DNA of 64,000 bases from Mesorhabditis belari (taxonomy: Eukaryota > Nematoda > Chromadorea > Rhabditida > Rhabditidae). The stretch lies in the NCBI GenBank assembly GCA_958450365.1, contig CAUEEP010000755.1:1075501-1139500 (forward strand), given 5' to 3'. Positions 1 through 11,560 of this stretch are shown one piece after another. The notes below the pieces were generated by a model, which saw only the letters and a program-made list of their open reading frames with translations, did no database searches and was not told the DNA's origin. Within the stretch, counting starts at the first letter, position 1. Each line of letters begins with the position of its first letter. A program made the translations under genes and the position numbers.

Positions 1-3000
1 TCCGTTTGGTTCACCGAATTCCACAAAGGACTGTTGTCCGACCAGGCGCCGTTCCATTCCTGGAAATGGATGGGAATTGAATGGCTTTATATTTAAAGAA
101 TGCTAATCTAGCTTTAAACGGGATCTCCCAGCAATCCACACCTTACTATTCCCCCACGGGTTTCTCACGCGAAGCAGCTCCACATCACCGGACGAGGTTG
201 GCACCTGGAAACGATTTTTTTAGCTTAAAATTGAATAATATAAATCCTCTATTAGACTGACATCCTTTATTAGAGCGAAACTTTAAAAGTGATATCGAAA
301 AATAGCGGCAACCCAAATCAACAAATGAAAAAATTAGCATTACCTATATTTCAGAAATTTCAATTGAATGACTGAATATCTTTTGTTTCCGACTTTGTTT
401 GATTCTGCTTTTTTTAAATTTTTTTTTTTTGCTGACAACTTAATGTGTTTATTTCTTTTTTAACTTTATTCTACATTTATTAATATTTTCTTTTTAGATG
501 ATGGAGACGTTAATCAAAGATCGTCAATCGTTAATTGTCAACAGCAAAAACAAGCAACTCGAGCGATCATTGGATGAAATGAGCGATGCTTTTGCGAATT
601 TTCTGATCATCGGGACTGTGAAAAAAGGATTAACCAAGAGCTTCGATGACGATGGAAGTGACGATGGAGGAGATAAGGAAGCGAGAGAAACGACCGGACG
701 AGGAAGGGACGCAAATGAAGCCGAGGATTTGACGAGTGCAAGAGGAGCAAAGCGGCGAGCCTTTCACGCCTTTCACGGCGGCGTGAAATTCAAGCTCGGA
801 GTGTTCGAATACGCCAAGGAGAACTTAAATCAAGAAGCTGCCAAACATTTTCGAGTATCACGATCGTCGATTCAAGATTGGAGAAAACAAGAAGAATTTC
901 GGTACTTGGTGGGCTGCGAGGGGCCACCTATATTTTTGATTTTTTCACCTTTCTGGTCGCCACCTTTCTAGGGGTAATCGAGGGCGTTGAGCACGAATTT
1001 AACAGTTTTAGCATGGGTTCTCAACTGAAAAACCGACATTTCGACAGATTGAAAATGACACTTTTTTTGCTTTTTTGCACTTTAAATGTAACTTTAGATT
1101 TGTGTACTCAAGCTATCGACTATTGGGGCGCTTTTAAACGTCAAAACTAGAGCCAAAACCATATTTTTAACACTAAATATTCATTTTCTAACTTAAATTG
1201 ACTGGTAGATGCAAAAAATCTAAAAAAAATACTTTTTTTTTGAGATTTTGACTGATTTTGACATGGTTGAAATTTGGAAAATTTTTTTTTTATTAATTTT
1301 GCTCTAATTTGATCAGAAACGTAACCAGTAGCCCTTGACTTGGCTTAAAACGCCTTTTCCTAAATTCTCGTTGTGTTTTTCGGAATCTACGCATGAAATT
1401 ACCCCAGAAAGAGTGGTTTTGAAGGAAAAAAAATGCCCCCCTCCCTAACCTTAATAGCGCACATATGGGCGACATTTGGCGGATTCATTCAAACAATGCG
1501 CAATCACTACAGGACTCGATAAATCGGAAGACCAATCGATAGATCGGAAGACCAGCTCATTTCAAAACAAATGAACCTATCCCGATTGGAGATGAAAAGC
1601 TGAAAGATGCACAAATGGATCAAGAAGTTTTGGCTCTTCTTGAAGAACTAGATAACCATCGAAAATGATGTAGCAAGCTTGATTTTGATGCACCATTGGA
1701 GTTTATTGATTAGGTAGATACTTTATCATGTTTTTTTTATCTTTGTACATTAGCGGCATACCGGTCTAATAGATGATTTACGATATTTTCTGCTTATTTA
1801 TCGAAATATAGCTATTGCAAATGATTTATAGCCAAAAGAAACCGTTTGAACAGCAGTGATGCTGTACGCGTGTCCCATGATTAACCCGTTTCTCAGCTGG
1901 TTCTCAAAGCTGTTTGGATCGGCCTGAAAAGAGAATCTTACTATTTGCTAATTCAGTAATTCACTATTTGCTATCTCAAAGTCGATTAGATTTTACTTTT
2001 GCATCAAACTCACATCAATACTTGCACAGAAGAAAGAGCCCATTTGAAAGCCGCGAACAATCATAGCCATCAACGTGTTCTTGTCGGTTTTTCGCAAATC
2101 AAAATGCTCAGTTAGACCACCTGAAATATTTTCGAATACTGACAATGAAATTTAAAATTTGTTTTTGAATCTGTAGCAAATTGACACTGCTTTGCAGTTA
2201 GTCAAAATTCAATACACAAGTTAAAATTCAAAGCTGATCGATAAACTGGTCCAGCTTTGAGTAATCAGCCACTAGACGATATTCAGTTGTTCGTTTGTCG
2301 TAGCTTGTGTACTTAAAAGCCCATTTAAGCATTATTTAAGCATTATTTAAGCTTTGTTTTGAGTGAGTTGTGAGCCCCTTTTTCTATTCATCCTTTTCAC
2401 ACGCAATTGTTGAAATAATTGTGATAGTGCCAGGTTGCTCCAGTTTAAGCGACGCAAAGTTTACCCTAATAAGGGAAAATTTTGATAAATTATGCGCTTT
2501 CAAGACAAGTTTACCCTAATAAGGGAAAGTTTTTGATTGTTGTTGTGCTTTCAATACCATCTACTATTAAATCACACCGAGAAACGGTCTCACAAGAAAT
2601 TATAAAGATCAAAGTATAAATATTGGGTTGGTGAATTGAAAACTGCGGGATTTTGAACTAAAATGTGATAGTGCCAGGCTGCTCCAGTTTAAGCGAAGCG
2701 AAGTTTGCCATAATAAGGGAAAGTTTTTGATTGTTGTTGTGCTTTCAAGACATCTACCATTAAATCACACCGAGACACAAGAAACAAGAAATTATAAAGA
2801 TTTTAGTCTCACAAGAAATTATAAAGATCAAAGCCTAAATATATATTTCTTACAGAACAGAATTCAACTTGAACTTTTAAAAGTTACCCGTAAAATCCTC
2901 GAGCGCGTCCATCGGAAGTCCACCATCGAGACACTCGTAACAAGTGAACATTCTGGAAAAGAAAGCTCAATAAGTATGCCAGAAAACAAGCGTTTACAAG

Positions 3001-6000
3001 AATTTTACATGGTAAATCAATAGAGATTAAATTGATTATATTCTATCGATTCTATTCTATCGCTTCTATTCGATAGATTCTATTCTATCAATTCTATTCT
3101 ATCAATTCTATTCTCTCAATTCTATTCTATAGATTCTATTCTATCAATTCAATTCTATCAATTCAATTCTATCAATTCTATTCTATCAATTCATCACAAT
3201 CTATTCTATAAGTTCAATTCTCTCAATCTATTCTATCAATTCTATTCTATCAATTCTATTCTATCAATTCTATTCTATCAATTCTATTCTATCAATTCTA
3301 TTCTATCAATTCTATTCTCTCAATTCTATTCTATAGATTCTATTCTATCAATTCAATTCTATCAATTCAATTCTATCAATTCTATTCTATCAATTCTATT
3401 CTATCAATTCTATTCTATAGATTCAATTCTCTCAATTCTATTCTATCAATTCTATTCTATCAATTCTATTCTATCAATTCTATTCTATCAATTCTATTCT
3501 ATCAATTCTATTCTATCAATTCTATTCTATCAATTCTATTCTATCAATTCTATTCTATAGATTCAATTCTCTCAATTCTATTCTATCAATTCTATTCTAT
3601 CAATTCTATTCTATCAATTCTATTCTATCAATTCTATTCTATAGATTCAATTCTCTCAATTCTATTCTATCAATTCTATTCTATCAATTCTATTCTATCG
3701 ATTCTATTCTATCAATTCTATTCTATCGATTCTCTTCTTAAATCTCACTTGGCATAAGCTTTCTCAACAAGAGCACTCCAGAATTCGTTTTGTGACGCCG
3801 ATCGCATGTAAATCAATTTCCCGTTGATCGTTGGAAGACTAAAAAGGAAGATTTCTAATAGAAATTAGCCTAACTATAGATATCACAAGTATTTCAGAGC
3901 CAAGAGACAAGAACTCGAAGTACTCTAAGTATACAAGAACTCGAAGTACTCGAGGTACTCTAAGTATACAAGAACTCACTGGGTTTTCCCCATTGAATGT
4001 CAAATAAGAGATTTGAATTATTTACCCATACTTTACACTTTGCCCATTTTACAATACAATTCGAATTCCCCCTACCGATCGTCGATGACCACATCGACCC
4101 ATTTCCCGTAGCGCCAAAAACGGAAATGGAAAATCCCCGCGTAATTCTCGGTAAAACTCTGATCGGGTGGGACAACGCGGAAGAAAAGTTCGTCACTAAA
4201 AGGGTTAAATGAATGGATTATTGCATTATTGCCTCTTCCCCTCACCGAAGTGTCAAATTCGCGATTGCGGCTAGTAGCCAACAATCACCGAGTTGTCCTT
4301 GACAAACATCGAAACGACTCTCACCATCAACGAGAAAACATGGATCTTGGATAATATCCTGGAAACAGCTCAAGATTTGATGTTATCAAGTTATCGACTT
4401 AGTTGAATCGATTGGATACAACGATCTCTTTCTCTGTAAAGTCGAAAATACAAATAACAAGGTTCCTTTGGGTTTTGCTGGATGTTTTAGAAACATTCAA
4501 ATTCCCCATTTGATATTATCAAATATCAAATGTTATCAAATCCACTTGCTAACAAGGTAACTAACGATATAAAACATTGTACTTACATGTGGTCGATGCT
4601 AACAAGGTAGCTAACGATATAAAACATTATACTTACATGTGGTCGAAGCCATTTCACCGGCCCGGATGGCGGTTGTCTGTAGTAGAGACTTTTCGACTCG
4701 GCTGGGAACTCTGGATCTTCGAAAAGTGTTTTCGATTCGATACAACGATCTCTTTCTCTGTAAAGTCGAAAATACAAATAACAAGTTTACTTTGGGTTTT
4801 GCTGGATATTTTAGAAGTATTCAAATTCCCGAAATTACTTGTTGAAATCCAATCCCAGCGATTCGACGCCGGTCACCGCTTGAATCGCCGGCTTTTGTTG
4901 AAGGGGTTCAACCTGGAAAATGCTTTGCTTTTAGAAAATTCTCATATTTTACAATAATAGATATTTTAGCTATCTAAATCTAAACCTAGATACCTTTTGA
5001 TCTTCTCCACTCAAAATCTTATCGAGCACAACTTTCCCGACGTCGCTGATCTTGTTGTGGCGACCACCCTGAAAGGTTTTTGATTCAAATTTGCCAACAA
5101 AAAGAAATTTGAACTTTTTTTTTGAAAATAAAGTGATTTTTCACATAAATTTGTTTGTTTGTTTGTTGGTTGGTTTGATTGTTTGTTTGTTTGATTGTTG
5201 GTTTGTTTGTTTGATTGTTTGTTTGTTTGTTTGATTGATTGTTTGTTTTATTGATTGTTTGTTTGTTTGTTTGTTTGTTTGTTTGTTTGTTTGTTTGTTT
5301 GTTTGTTTGATTGTTGGTTTGTTTTGTTTGATTGTTGGTTTGTTTGTTTGTTTGTTTGTTTGTTTGTTTGATTGTTTGTTTGATTGTTTGATTGTTTGTT
5401 TATTTGATTGTTTCTTTGTTTCTTTGTTATTGTTAATTGATTTGTGAATTGTTAATTGAAGGGATTATTGGTTGGAATTTTTTTGAAATTTCACAAACTT
5501 TATGGAAAATCTTGTTTCCATCAACGGCTCCATCGATTCGACCTGTGTCTTTGTCGATCTTGTTAAAGCTGAAATGGAGAAGTTAGTCTTTCATTTGCTA
5601 TAAAGATGGAAATAGGTTTGGCTTGGAATTCTAGGTTCGAATTTTCTCATTTCTAGTTCATAAAGACAGAACTTGAAATCTATCAAAGCTAGACCTAATC
5701 TGATTTGATCTTTAGAATCATTTATAGAATAATCTTTAGTAAATGATCTTACTGATGATCACATTTCCAATCCTTGTCCCCGAAATGACGATGACGACGC
5801 CAGTGATGACGGAGATCTGAAAAAAGAGATTGCGAATGACAGAAACCTTAGAAATGGAGGTAATATGGTGTTAAAGCCAAGAGAATGATGAGTTGATTAT
5901 CTTTTTGAGCTTTGTCTCTATGAATACTCGATCATATTGTCAGCTCCGAGCTAAACTGATGTTTAAGTTACTATTGTTATTCTTGAAGGATTGTTCTCCC

Positions 6001-6614
6001 CTGTGCTTATCCCTTTCATCGAGAAAGGGCGGCTTGGGGTTGCCTAGGGGGACAAGTGAGGCTAACTTGAAGTTCCCCTTTGAGTTAAGTTAAAGAGAGT
6101 GGACTCCTTTTGATATCCTGCCATCTCTAACACCTCGACAACCCGATTCAACTCCTCCAACGTATTAGAGGGGAGTCGCTGTGAAATGACCGAGCTGAAT
6201 TGCAGTTGTAGTTGCAGTTGTAGTTGCAGCTGCAGTTGTAGCTGCAGTTCAGGCCGGTCCCCCGTTTCCCCTTGCACATTTGTAATCTATTCGTCTTATC
6301 GTACTACTGTAAATAAAGATATAGGATCTCTGCAACTGCAGTTCAGGTCGATGATTTCACAGCGACTCTCCTCTAATACGTTGGAGGAGTTGAGTCGAGT
6401 TGTCGGGGTGTTAGAGATGGCATATCAAAAGGGATCCACTCTCTTTAACTTTACCCAAATTCTAGTCCATATCCGTTTACTCCTAGGAACGGACAATATT
6501 CAATGCTCTCTTTAGCGCCTTTAGCCTTTAACTCACGTCTTTTTTGCCCTCCAATCCGATGCATAAAATGCCGAATGTCATTCAAATCCGAGCCACCAAA
6601 ACCATCAAAAGCAT
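1..6614 (-). CDS. Calpain-family cysteine protease, 3' end outside window, first exon not found
   Basis: Calcium-dependent-type cytosolic cysteine protease. Exons found (plus coordinates, transcribed right to left): 6537-6614, 5753-5816, 5499-5568, 4994-5068, 4839-4912, 4637-4757, 4246-4358, 4076-4195, 3749-3838, 2888-2952, 2014-2120, 1843-1923, 142-204, 1-59; every junction keeps phase. The catalytic Cys lies in [11 protein letters not shown] (4246-4358), the His in GHAYSIT (1843-1923) and the Asn in RVRNPWG (142-204). Other family landmarks are [26 protein letters not shown] and ALEDFTGG. Ahead of the protease core is a His/Arg-rich stretch (5753-5816, 6537-6614) followed by [11 protein letters not shown] and [12 protein letters not shown], a non-classical N-terminus. 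The downstream C2-like domain would lie left of the window. The two 5'-splice regions near 4565-4640 are tandemly duplicated. The triad is intact, so an active enzyme is likely; the start codon is unresolved. Confidence 0.93.
498..971 (+). CDS. Nested HTH (Brinker/pogo-like) DNA-binding ORF, probably transposon-derived
   Basis: Lies inside a calpain intron (205-1842) on the opposite strand. A splice-acceptor-like CTTTTTAG directly precedes the ATG at 498. The protein has an acidic segment (about residues 48-75) followed by KRRAFHAF, then [32 protein letters not shown] (about 87-132). This Lys/Arg-rich helix-turn-helix pattern is that of Brinker-type and pogo/Tigger transposase N-termini. The frame ends soon after the HTH; a donor may exist near 901-910. 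An in-frame segment at 1560-1669, ending in [10 protein letters not shown] and a stop, could be a distal exon, but this is a guess. No DDE catalytic domain was seen, so it is a remnant or a domesticated DNA-binding gene. Confidence 0.5.
   Translation: MMETLIKDRQSLIVNSKNKQLERSLDEMSDAFANFLIIGTVKKGLTKSFDDDGSDDGGDKEARETTGRGRDANEAEDLTSARGAKRRAFHAFHGGVKFKLGVFEYAKENLNQEAAKHFRVSRSSIQDWRKQEEFRYLVGCEGPPIFLIFSPFWSPPF
2419..2800. repeat. Imperfect tandem duplication, about 245 bp period
   Basis: The block beginning GTGATAGTGCCAGG at about 2420 recurs at about 2664, each followed by TAATAAGGGAAAG, TTGTTGTTGTGCTTTCAA and ATCACACCGAGA. It lies in a calpain intron. Confidence 0.75.
3030..3735. repeat. 14-bp AT-rich minisatellite in a calpain intron
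   Basis: About 50 copies of CAATTCTATTCTAT with variants (CTCTCAATT, ATAGATT), filling most of the intron between calpain exons 2888-2952 and 3749-3838. Confidence 0.95.
4380..4835. repeat. Duplicated exon-flank segment inside calpain
   Basis: 4420-4505 and 4738-4835 share the sequence around ACAACGATCTCTTTCTCTG and TTTGGGTTTTGCTGGAT, which is the acceptor side of calpain exon 4637-4757. The donor side, TGCTAACAAGGTA to TTACATGTGGTCGA, is also present twice (4540-4590, 4596-4645). The exon body itself is single. Confidence 0.8.
5145..5425. repeat. (TTTG)n array in a calpain intron
   Basis: Tandem TTTG with TTGA and GGTT variants; continuous open frames here encode only Cys/Leu/Phe/Val repeats and are not genes. 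Confidence 0.95.
6180..6430. repeat. Inverted repeat with a GCAGTTGTAGTT array
   Basis: 6090-6185 and 6350-6445 are inverted copies around the AACGTATTAGAGG / CCTCTAATACGTT core; a short TGCAGTTGTAGT array sits between them. Probably a small foldback element. Confidence 0.7.
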
Positions 6615-6689
6615 CTGAATCAATTCATTGAACTTTGAATGTTTATTGATTTTTGGTTTTTTTTATGAAATCAATTACTAATTTAATGC

Positions 6690-6935
6690 TAAACTGTATA
6701 GAATTTAGAGCTTCTGTATGGAATTTAGAGCTTCTGTATAGAGTTTAGAGCTTCTGTATGGAATTTAGAGCTTCTGTATGGAATTTCGATCTTCTGTATA
6801 GAATTTAGAGCTTCTGTATAGAGTTTAGAGCTTCTGTATAGAATTTCGATCTTCTGTATAGAGTTTCGATCTTCTGTATAGAATTTCGATCTTCTGTATA
6901 GAATTTAGAGCTTCTGTATGGAATTTAGATCTTCT
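6690..6935. repeat. 20-bp minisatellite
   Basis: About 12 copies of GAATTTAGAGCTTCTGTATG and its TTCGATC variant. Confidence 0.95.
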
Positions 6936-7549
6936 AAACTCCCAACTATGACACCGCGTTGATGGCGCGAATTTCCTGTGAAATCTTCCTTGTGTCCGAT
7001 CGATTAATGGTCGATGAATGATGGAAATCTTTGTATAAATGATCTCCATTCTTCCGTTTATTTCCAATTGACGCACATTTGAATAATAGGTATCTTTTGG
7101 AGGTTTATGCATTTCCTTTAAGAAAAAGAATTCATTTTGAAAGAAATTGAAAACTTTAGAGAAAAATGTTTTGTAGATTTTAAGGCTAAATTTATAAACA
7201 AATCTTTTCAAATCCACTAAATTACTTTTTCTTTTGTGAAATTGAATCTTTAATGCAGAAGAATTGAAGAAGAAGTGGAGAAGAAGTGGAGAAGAATTGA
7301 TGAAGAATTGAAGAAGAAGTGGAGAAGAATTGATGAAGAATTGAAGAAGAATTGAAGAATTCAGTGCAATAGAATGCACTAAATGGTACTTGTCGGTTCT
7401 ACATCCACAGAGAATCCACAGAGAATCCATAGACTCAACTCGGTTTAAGCAAGAAGCTGACAACTTGTGTGGGGTGATGATGTTCAGTAATTGTTGGTTG
7501 TGAAAGTAGAGTGCTCGTCTGAAGTGTGACCAGTCGATCAGTTGAACGA

Positions 7550-8310
7550 AAATCGATAACCGAGAAGACTCGGATGGGGTTGCTTCACCGAGATGAGTCT
7601 TTGTGGACATCCACAAAGAATCATAAGCGACAAGTAGCGAAAGTGTTTACAGTTTTACACTAGTTACAACGCTAGTTTACAAGCTCAACTTGTAGCCACT
7701 TTTTATCGCAAGACTACAAGAAAATATTACATAAGAGAAGAAAAAAAGGACAAGAAAGTACATGGCTTTTGGAAAGTGAGTAAGTGAGAAAATTTGATTG
7801 GATGGGGCTGCCTCACTGCCTCTTTTTGGATGTATAAGGTACTGAAAGTGTTTACAACTTTTTGACACTAGTTACACTAGTTAGTTTACAAGCTCAACTA
7901 TTGCAAGCTCAACTATTGCAAGCTCAACTATTGCAAGCTCAACTATTGCAAGCTCAACTAGTTTACAAGCTCAACTATTGCAAGCTCAAATATTGCAAGC
8001 TCAACTATTGCAAGCTCAACTATTGCAAGCTCAACTATTGCAAGCTCAACTATTGCAAGCTCAACTATTGCAAGCTCAACTATTGCAAGCTCAACTATTG
8101 CAAGCTCAACTATTGCAAGCTCAAATATTGCAAGCTCAACTAGTTTACAAGCTCAACTTATAACCACTTTTTATCGCAAGAATACAAGAAAATATACAAG
8201 AAAAGATGAGTGGAATGAAAATCGATAACCGAGAAGACTCGGATGGGGCTGCTTCACCGAGATGAGTCTTTGTGGATGTATAACCGATAAGTAGCGAAAG
8301 TCTTTACAAG
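7550..8310. repeat. 15-bp array between two copies of a unique flank
   Basis: About 18 copies of AACTATTGCAAGCTC at 7885-8160. The flanking segment with ACCGAGAAGACTCGGATGG and TTCACCGAGATGAG is present at 7555-7640 and again at 8215-8300; a third, diverged copy is at 7770-7860. Confidence 0.9.
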
Positions 8311-8692
8311 CTAGTTGAAAAGCTCGACTTGTAAACACTTTTTGATTTCAAGAATACAAGAAAATATTACATAAAAAAGAGAAAAGGACAAGAAAGTACA
8401 TGAAATATTTTTGTGAAAAGGCACAAAAAATGAGTGTCAGCCTTGAAAATGAAAAGAGAAAAGAAGAAAAAGAAGAAAAAGAAGAAAAAGAGGAAAAAGA
8501 AGAAGAAAACGAATCAATTTTCAGCCACAATTCTCTTCTACACTCAATTTTTGAGTTCTCTTTTCAGATTTTCAATTTTATTTGTACAATTGTGTACAAC
8601 TTTTGATCTGAGATATGAAATTTTGAGTTTTCTTTTGTCTAAAAACAGAAATCTCTTTCGATTCTTTAGAAGATTGTTTTCGAAATAGAGTT

Positions 8693-9174
8693 TACTCAAA
8701 AGTAGACTTCGGAAAACAAAACTTAACCAAAACCAAAACTACCAAAACCAAAACCATAACAAAACCAAAACAAACCAAAACCAAAACCAAAACTAACCAA
8801 AACTCGCGAATATCTCGCGACTGGGAGGAGCTAGCGAAAATCTGTTTGCAGATTTGAAATCAGCATCCAAAAATCTATCCCATAGGCTATTTTTTGTTTC
8901 GAAATTTCGAGGTCGTGTTTTGGTCCTTTTTTCGGCCGCGAGATTTTGTGGAGTGAGAAAAAGTGAAAGGCTAATTTGCATTTTACATTAAAATTTGCAT
9001 TTTTCAATTCTAAATTTACATGTTAATTTATATGCAAATTGAGTTTTGGTTTGTTTTGGTTTTGGTGTTTTGGTTTTGGTCTGTTTTGGTGTTTTGGTTT
9101 TGGTTTTGGTCTGTTTTGGTCTGTTTTGGTCTGTTTTGGTTTTGGTTTTGTTTGCCGAAGTCTACTCAAAAGTA
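8693..9174. mobile_element. Terminal-inverted-repeat element with CCAAAA arrays as arms
   Basis: TACTCAAAAGTAGACTTCGG at 8693 is mirrored by CCGAAGTCTACTCAAAAGTA ending at 9174. Inside each end is a long (AACCAAAACC)n / (GGTTTTGGTT)n arm. No coding capacity seen; looks like a non-autonomous foldback element. Confidence 0.75.
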
Positions 9175-9245
9175 TACAGAAATTTTCTTATTTTAACATA
9201 AAAGAATTATATTATTAAGGTTAAAATCGATAAAAAGTTAACAAT

Positions 9246-9565
9246 ATAGGGGGTAGGCTAGTTTTTGCAACTTTTTTTTTGCGCAACAGGGTTATTTGCG
9301 CAACTGGGTCCTTTTGCGCAACTGGGTCATTTGCTGGGTCGTTTGCGCAACTCACCATAACTTTTTTTCTAAGTGGATCAATCTTTATAGTTTTGGTTTC
9401 ATTTTGTTGCACTTATTGAGATCTACAAAATGAAACCAACATCATAAAGATTGATCCACTTAGAAAAAAAAGTTATGGTGAGTTGCGCAAACGACCCAGC
9501 AAATGACCCAGTTGCGCAAAAGGACCCAGTTGCGCAAAAAAAGTTGCGGAAGCTAGCTTATCCTC
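9246..9565. mobile_element. Near-perfect 320-bp palindrome (foldback element)
   Basis: The left arm with TTTGCGCAACAGGG, GGGTCATTTGC and AACTCACCATAAC is repeated inverted on the right; the turn lies near 9405-9435. A half copy of the same element lies at 10343-10600. Confidence 0.9.
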
Positions 9566-9647
9566 AATATAGCTTTACTTTTTAAAGTAGAAATTGTTAA
9601 ATGAAAATTTGAAGTTAAAAAATGAATTTTTAAGCTTTCTTTTAAAA

Positions 9648-10016
9648 AAAAATACCGACTGGGGCTACCAGTGGTGAATTTATCGCATACACGAAATATA
9701 TCAATCACAATACAACGACACACACAATACTAGGCTATAGCTTAACTTAACCCACGTCATGACAGACGGCTCCCTAACCCTAAGCTCAATGGGGAACTAA
9801 ATAGCTTTTTTTGGTGGTGAAGGGAAGATGACGATGAAGGAGTGGCTTGTCACTTTAAAGAACTGGGGCCACAACCACCAGACTGCCCTCCAGAAAACCT
9901 CTCAACCCGAAGGGAAAGGAAATCCGGAAGGGGGTGACCATGTCGCATGTGGGGTTCGAACCCTCGACCTTCCGATTAAGATAAAAGACACTTAACCAGT
10001 CAGCCACACGTGCTTG
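9648..10016 (-). mobile_element. Candidate tRNA-derived SINE
   Basis: Read on the minus strand, it begins with a tRNA-like head (about 10015-9945) holding an A-box-like TGGCTGACTGG and a perfect B-box GGTTCGAACCC, continues through about 290 bp without coding capacity and ends in a run of eight T at about 9650. The tRNA-like part does not fold cleanly (T stem and acceptor stem conflict), so I call a SINE head and not a tRNA gene. Confidence 0.5.
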
Positions 10017-10342
10017 ATTAGATAAAAGTGAATTAGAAAAATTGAAATTGAAATTGACTTTAAAAAAGTGTTTAGTTGTTAAGAAAAATTGAAAAAAAGA
10101 GGTAAAAAGTGGAGGACAGCTGAGTAAAAAGAGCTGAGGCAAAAGAAAAAAATCGAAAAAACGGCTGGCTAGAGGCGTTTTTTCTCATTTTTTTTCTTTT
10201 CTTTTGGACCCGGCTTTTTTTGAGAAGAAAATTGTGGAAACGAGGAGATTTTGAGAAAAAAAAGAGAATCCTTTTCATTTTGAGTGCATTTTGTTAATCT
10301 GCTCTTTGAGAAATTGGATTTTAAAATGGAAATTGATCTTTT

Positions 10343-10600
10343 TAGGGGTAGGCTAGTTTCCGCAACTTTTTTTGCGCAACAGGGTCACTTGCGCACCAGG
10401 GTCACTTGCGCACCAGGGTCACTTGCGCACCAGGGTCACTTGCGCACCAGGGTCACTTGCGCACCAGGGTCACTTGCGCACCAGGGTCACTTGCGCACCA
10501 GGGTCATTTGCGCAACTGGGTCATTTGCGCAACTGGGCCATTTGCGCAACTGGGTCATTTCATTTTCATTTTGTTGCACTTATTGAGATCTACAGACCCC
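10343..10600. repeat. Half foldback element expanded into a 17-bp array
   Basis: Starts with GGGGTAGGCTAGTTTCCGC as the 9246 palindrome does, then carries eight or so copies of CAGGGTCACTTGCGCAC, then the GGGTCATTTGCGCAACT motif and TTGCACTTATTGAGATCTAC, the centre of the 9246 palindrome. Confidence 0.85.
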
Positions 10601-10644
10601 TCTTTTTAGCATAAAAAACACTTGTTTCTTGTTTAGAAATATTG

Positions 10645-10765
10645 AAATGAATTAAAATGAATTAAAATGAATTAAAATTAATTAAAATGAATTAAAATGA
10701 ATTAAAATGAATTAAAATTAATTAAAATGAATTAAAATGAATTAAAATTAATTAGAATTAAAATG
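10645..10765. repeat. 11-bp AATTAAAATGA array
   Basis: About ten tandem copies. Confidence 0.9.
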
Positions 10766-10825
10766 AATTCTTAAAATTGAAACTCTTTCCTTTAAAATTA
10801 TTGCATTTTATTTGTAAAAACAAAC

Positions 10826-11030
10826 CTTTAATAAACGTGTAATATCTTCTCTTTTCGCTTTTCCAATGATTTGTTTCGGTTTTGAAATGCGATTTTGTAT
10901 AGGAATCGTCTTTTTGAGGGTGAGAATGATTCGTGATTACTGTCGGCGGGACATCATCGTCCTGAATTGCTTGTTTGGACTCGAGATTGTAAAGCAAAGG
11001 GGAAATTAGACGAGAGGTCGATTCTCGGAG
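10826..11030 (-). CDS. Candidate coding exon of an unknown minus-strand gene
   Basis: Open minus-strand frame of about 65 residues ending at a good donor (AAAG/GTTTGT, 10826). It contains LISPLLYNLESKQAIQ, DDDVPPTVITNHSHPQK and NHWKSEKRRYYTFIK. Composition looks like protein and the segment is not repetitive. A second small exon candidate lies at 11929-11983 (TTTTAG acceptor, GTAAGC donor). They could be 5' exons of the calpain at 1-6614 or a separate gene; neither is demonstrated. Confidence 0.4.
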
Positions 11031-11114
11031 TACTTTATGGGGTTAAAGTTTATGAGTTTGTAGCCACGTCAGATCAAGCGGATCGAGCATGATTTTAAAA
11101 CATTTGACACGGCA

Positions 11115-11560
11115 CTGCCCCTTTTCCCATTAGCAATCCAACTTTGAACTCAAATTTCTTGGTGTTAAGCTGTTCAAATGATATCAATTTTGTACCAATC
11201 GATAGAGAAAGACTTGGCGCATCGAATGATACCAAGAACGTTTAAATTGGACAGCAAAACACCAAGATATTTGAGCTAAAAGTCAGATTGCTAATGGAAA
11301 AAGGGGCAGATTGCTAATGGAAAAAGGGCGTATCAAAAATCTCATGGGACGGCAAAACTGGATCGTAAATTGGATCCCATTTGCCCCCACCATCTTGCCA
11401 TTGGCAATCTAACTTTGAACTCAAATTTCTTGGTGTTAAGCTGTTCAAATGATATCAATTTTGTACCAATCGATAGAGAAAGACTTGGCGAATCGAATGA
11501 TATAAAGAATATTGAAATTGGACAACCCAAAGACAAGAAATTTGAGCTTAAAGTTAGATT
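11115..11560. repeat. Two direct copies of a 150-bp repeat
   Basis: 11130-11330 and 11390-11580 share AACTCAAATTTCTTGGTG, AAATGATATCAATTTTGTAC and GATAGAGAAAGACTTGGCG. A relative with TTTGAGCTTAAAG lies near 29970. Confidence 0.85.

Noticed and set aside
5235..5447. Cys/Leu/Phe-rich small ORF that looks like a membrane peptide
   Set aside because: (TTTG)n array in a calpain intron.
6825..7616. 263-residue minus-strand open frame
   Set aside because: Runs through two unrelated repeat arrays; no family resemblance, and no splice pattern.
9945..10016. tRNA gene on the minus strand
   Set aside because: A- and B-boxes are present but T stem and acceptor stem cannot both pair; kept only as SINE head.
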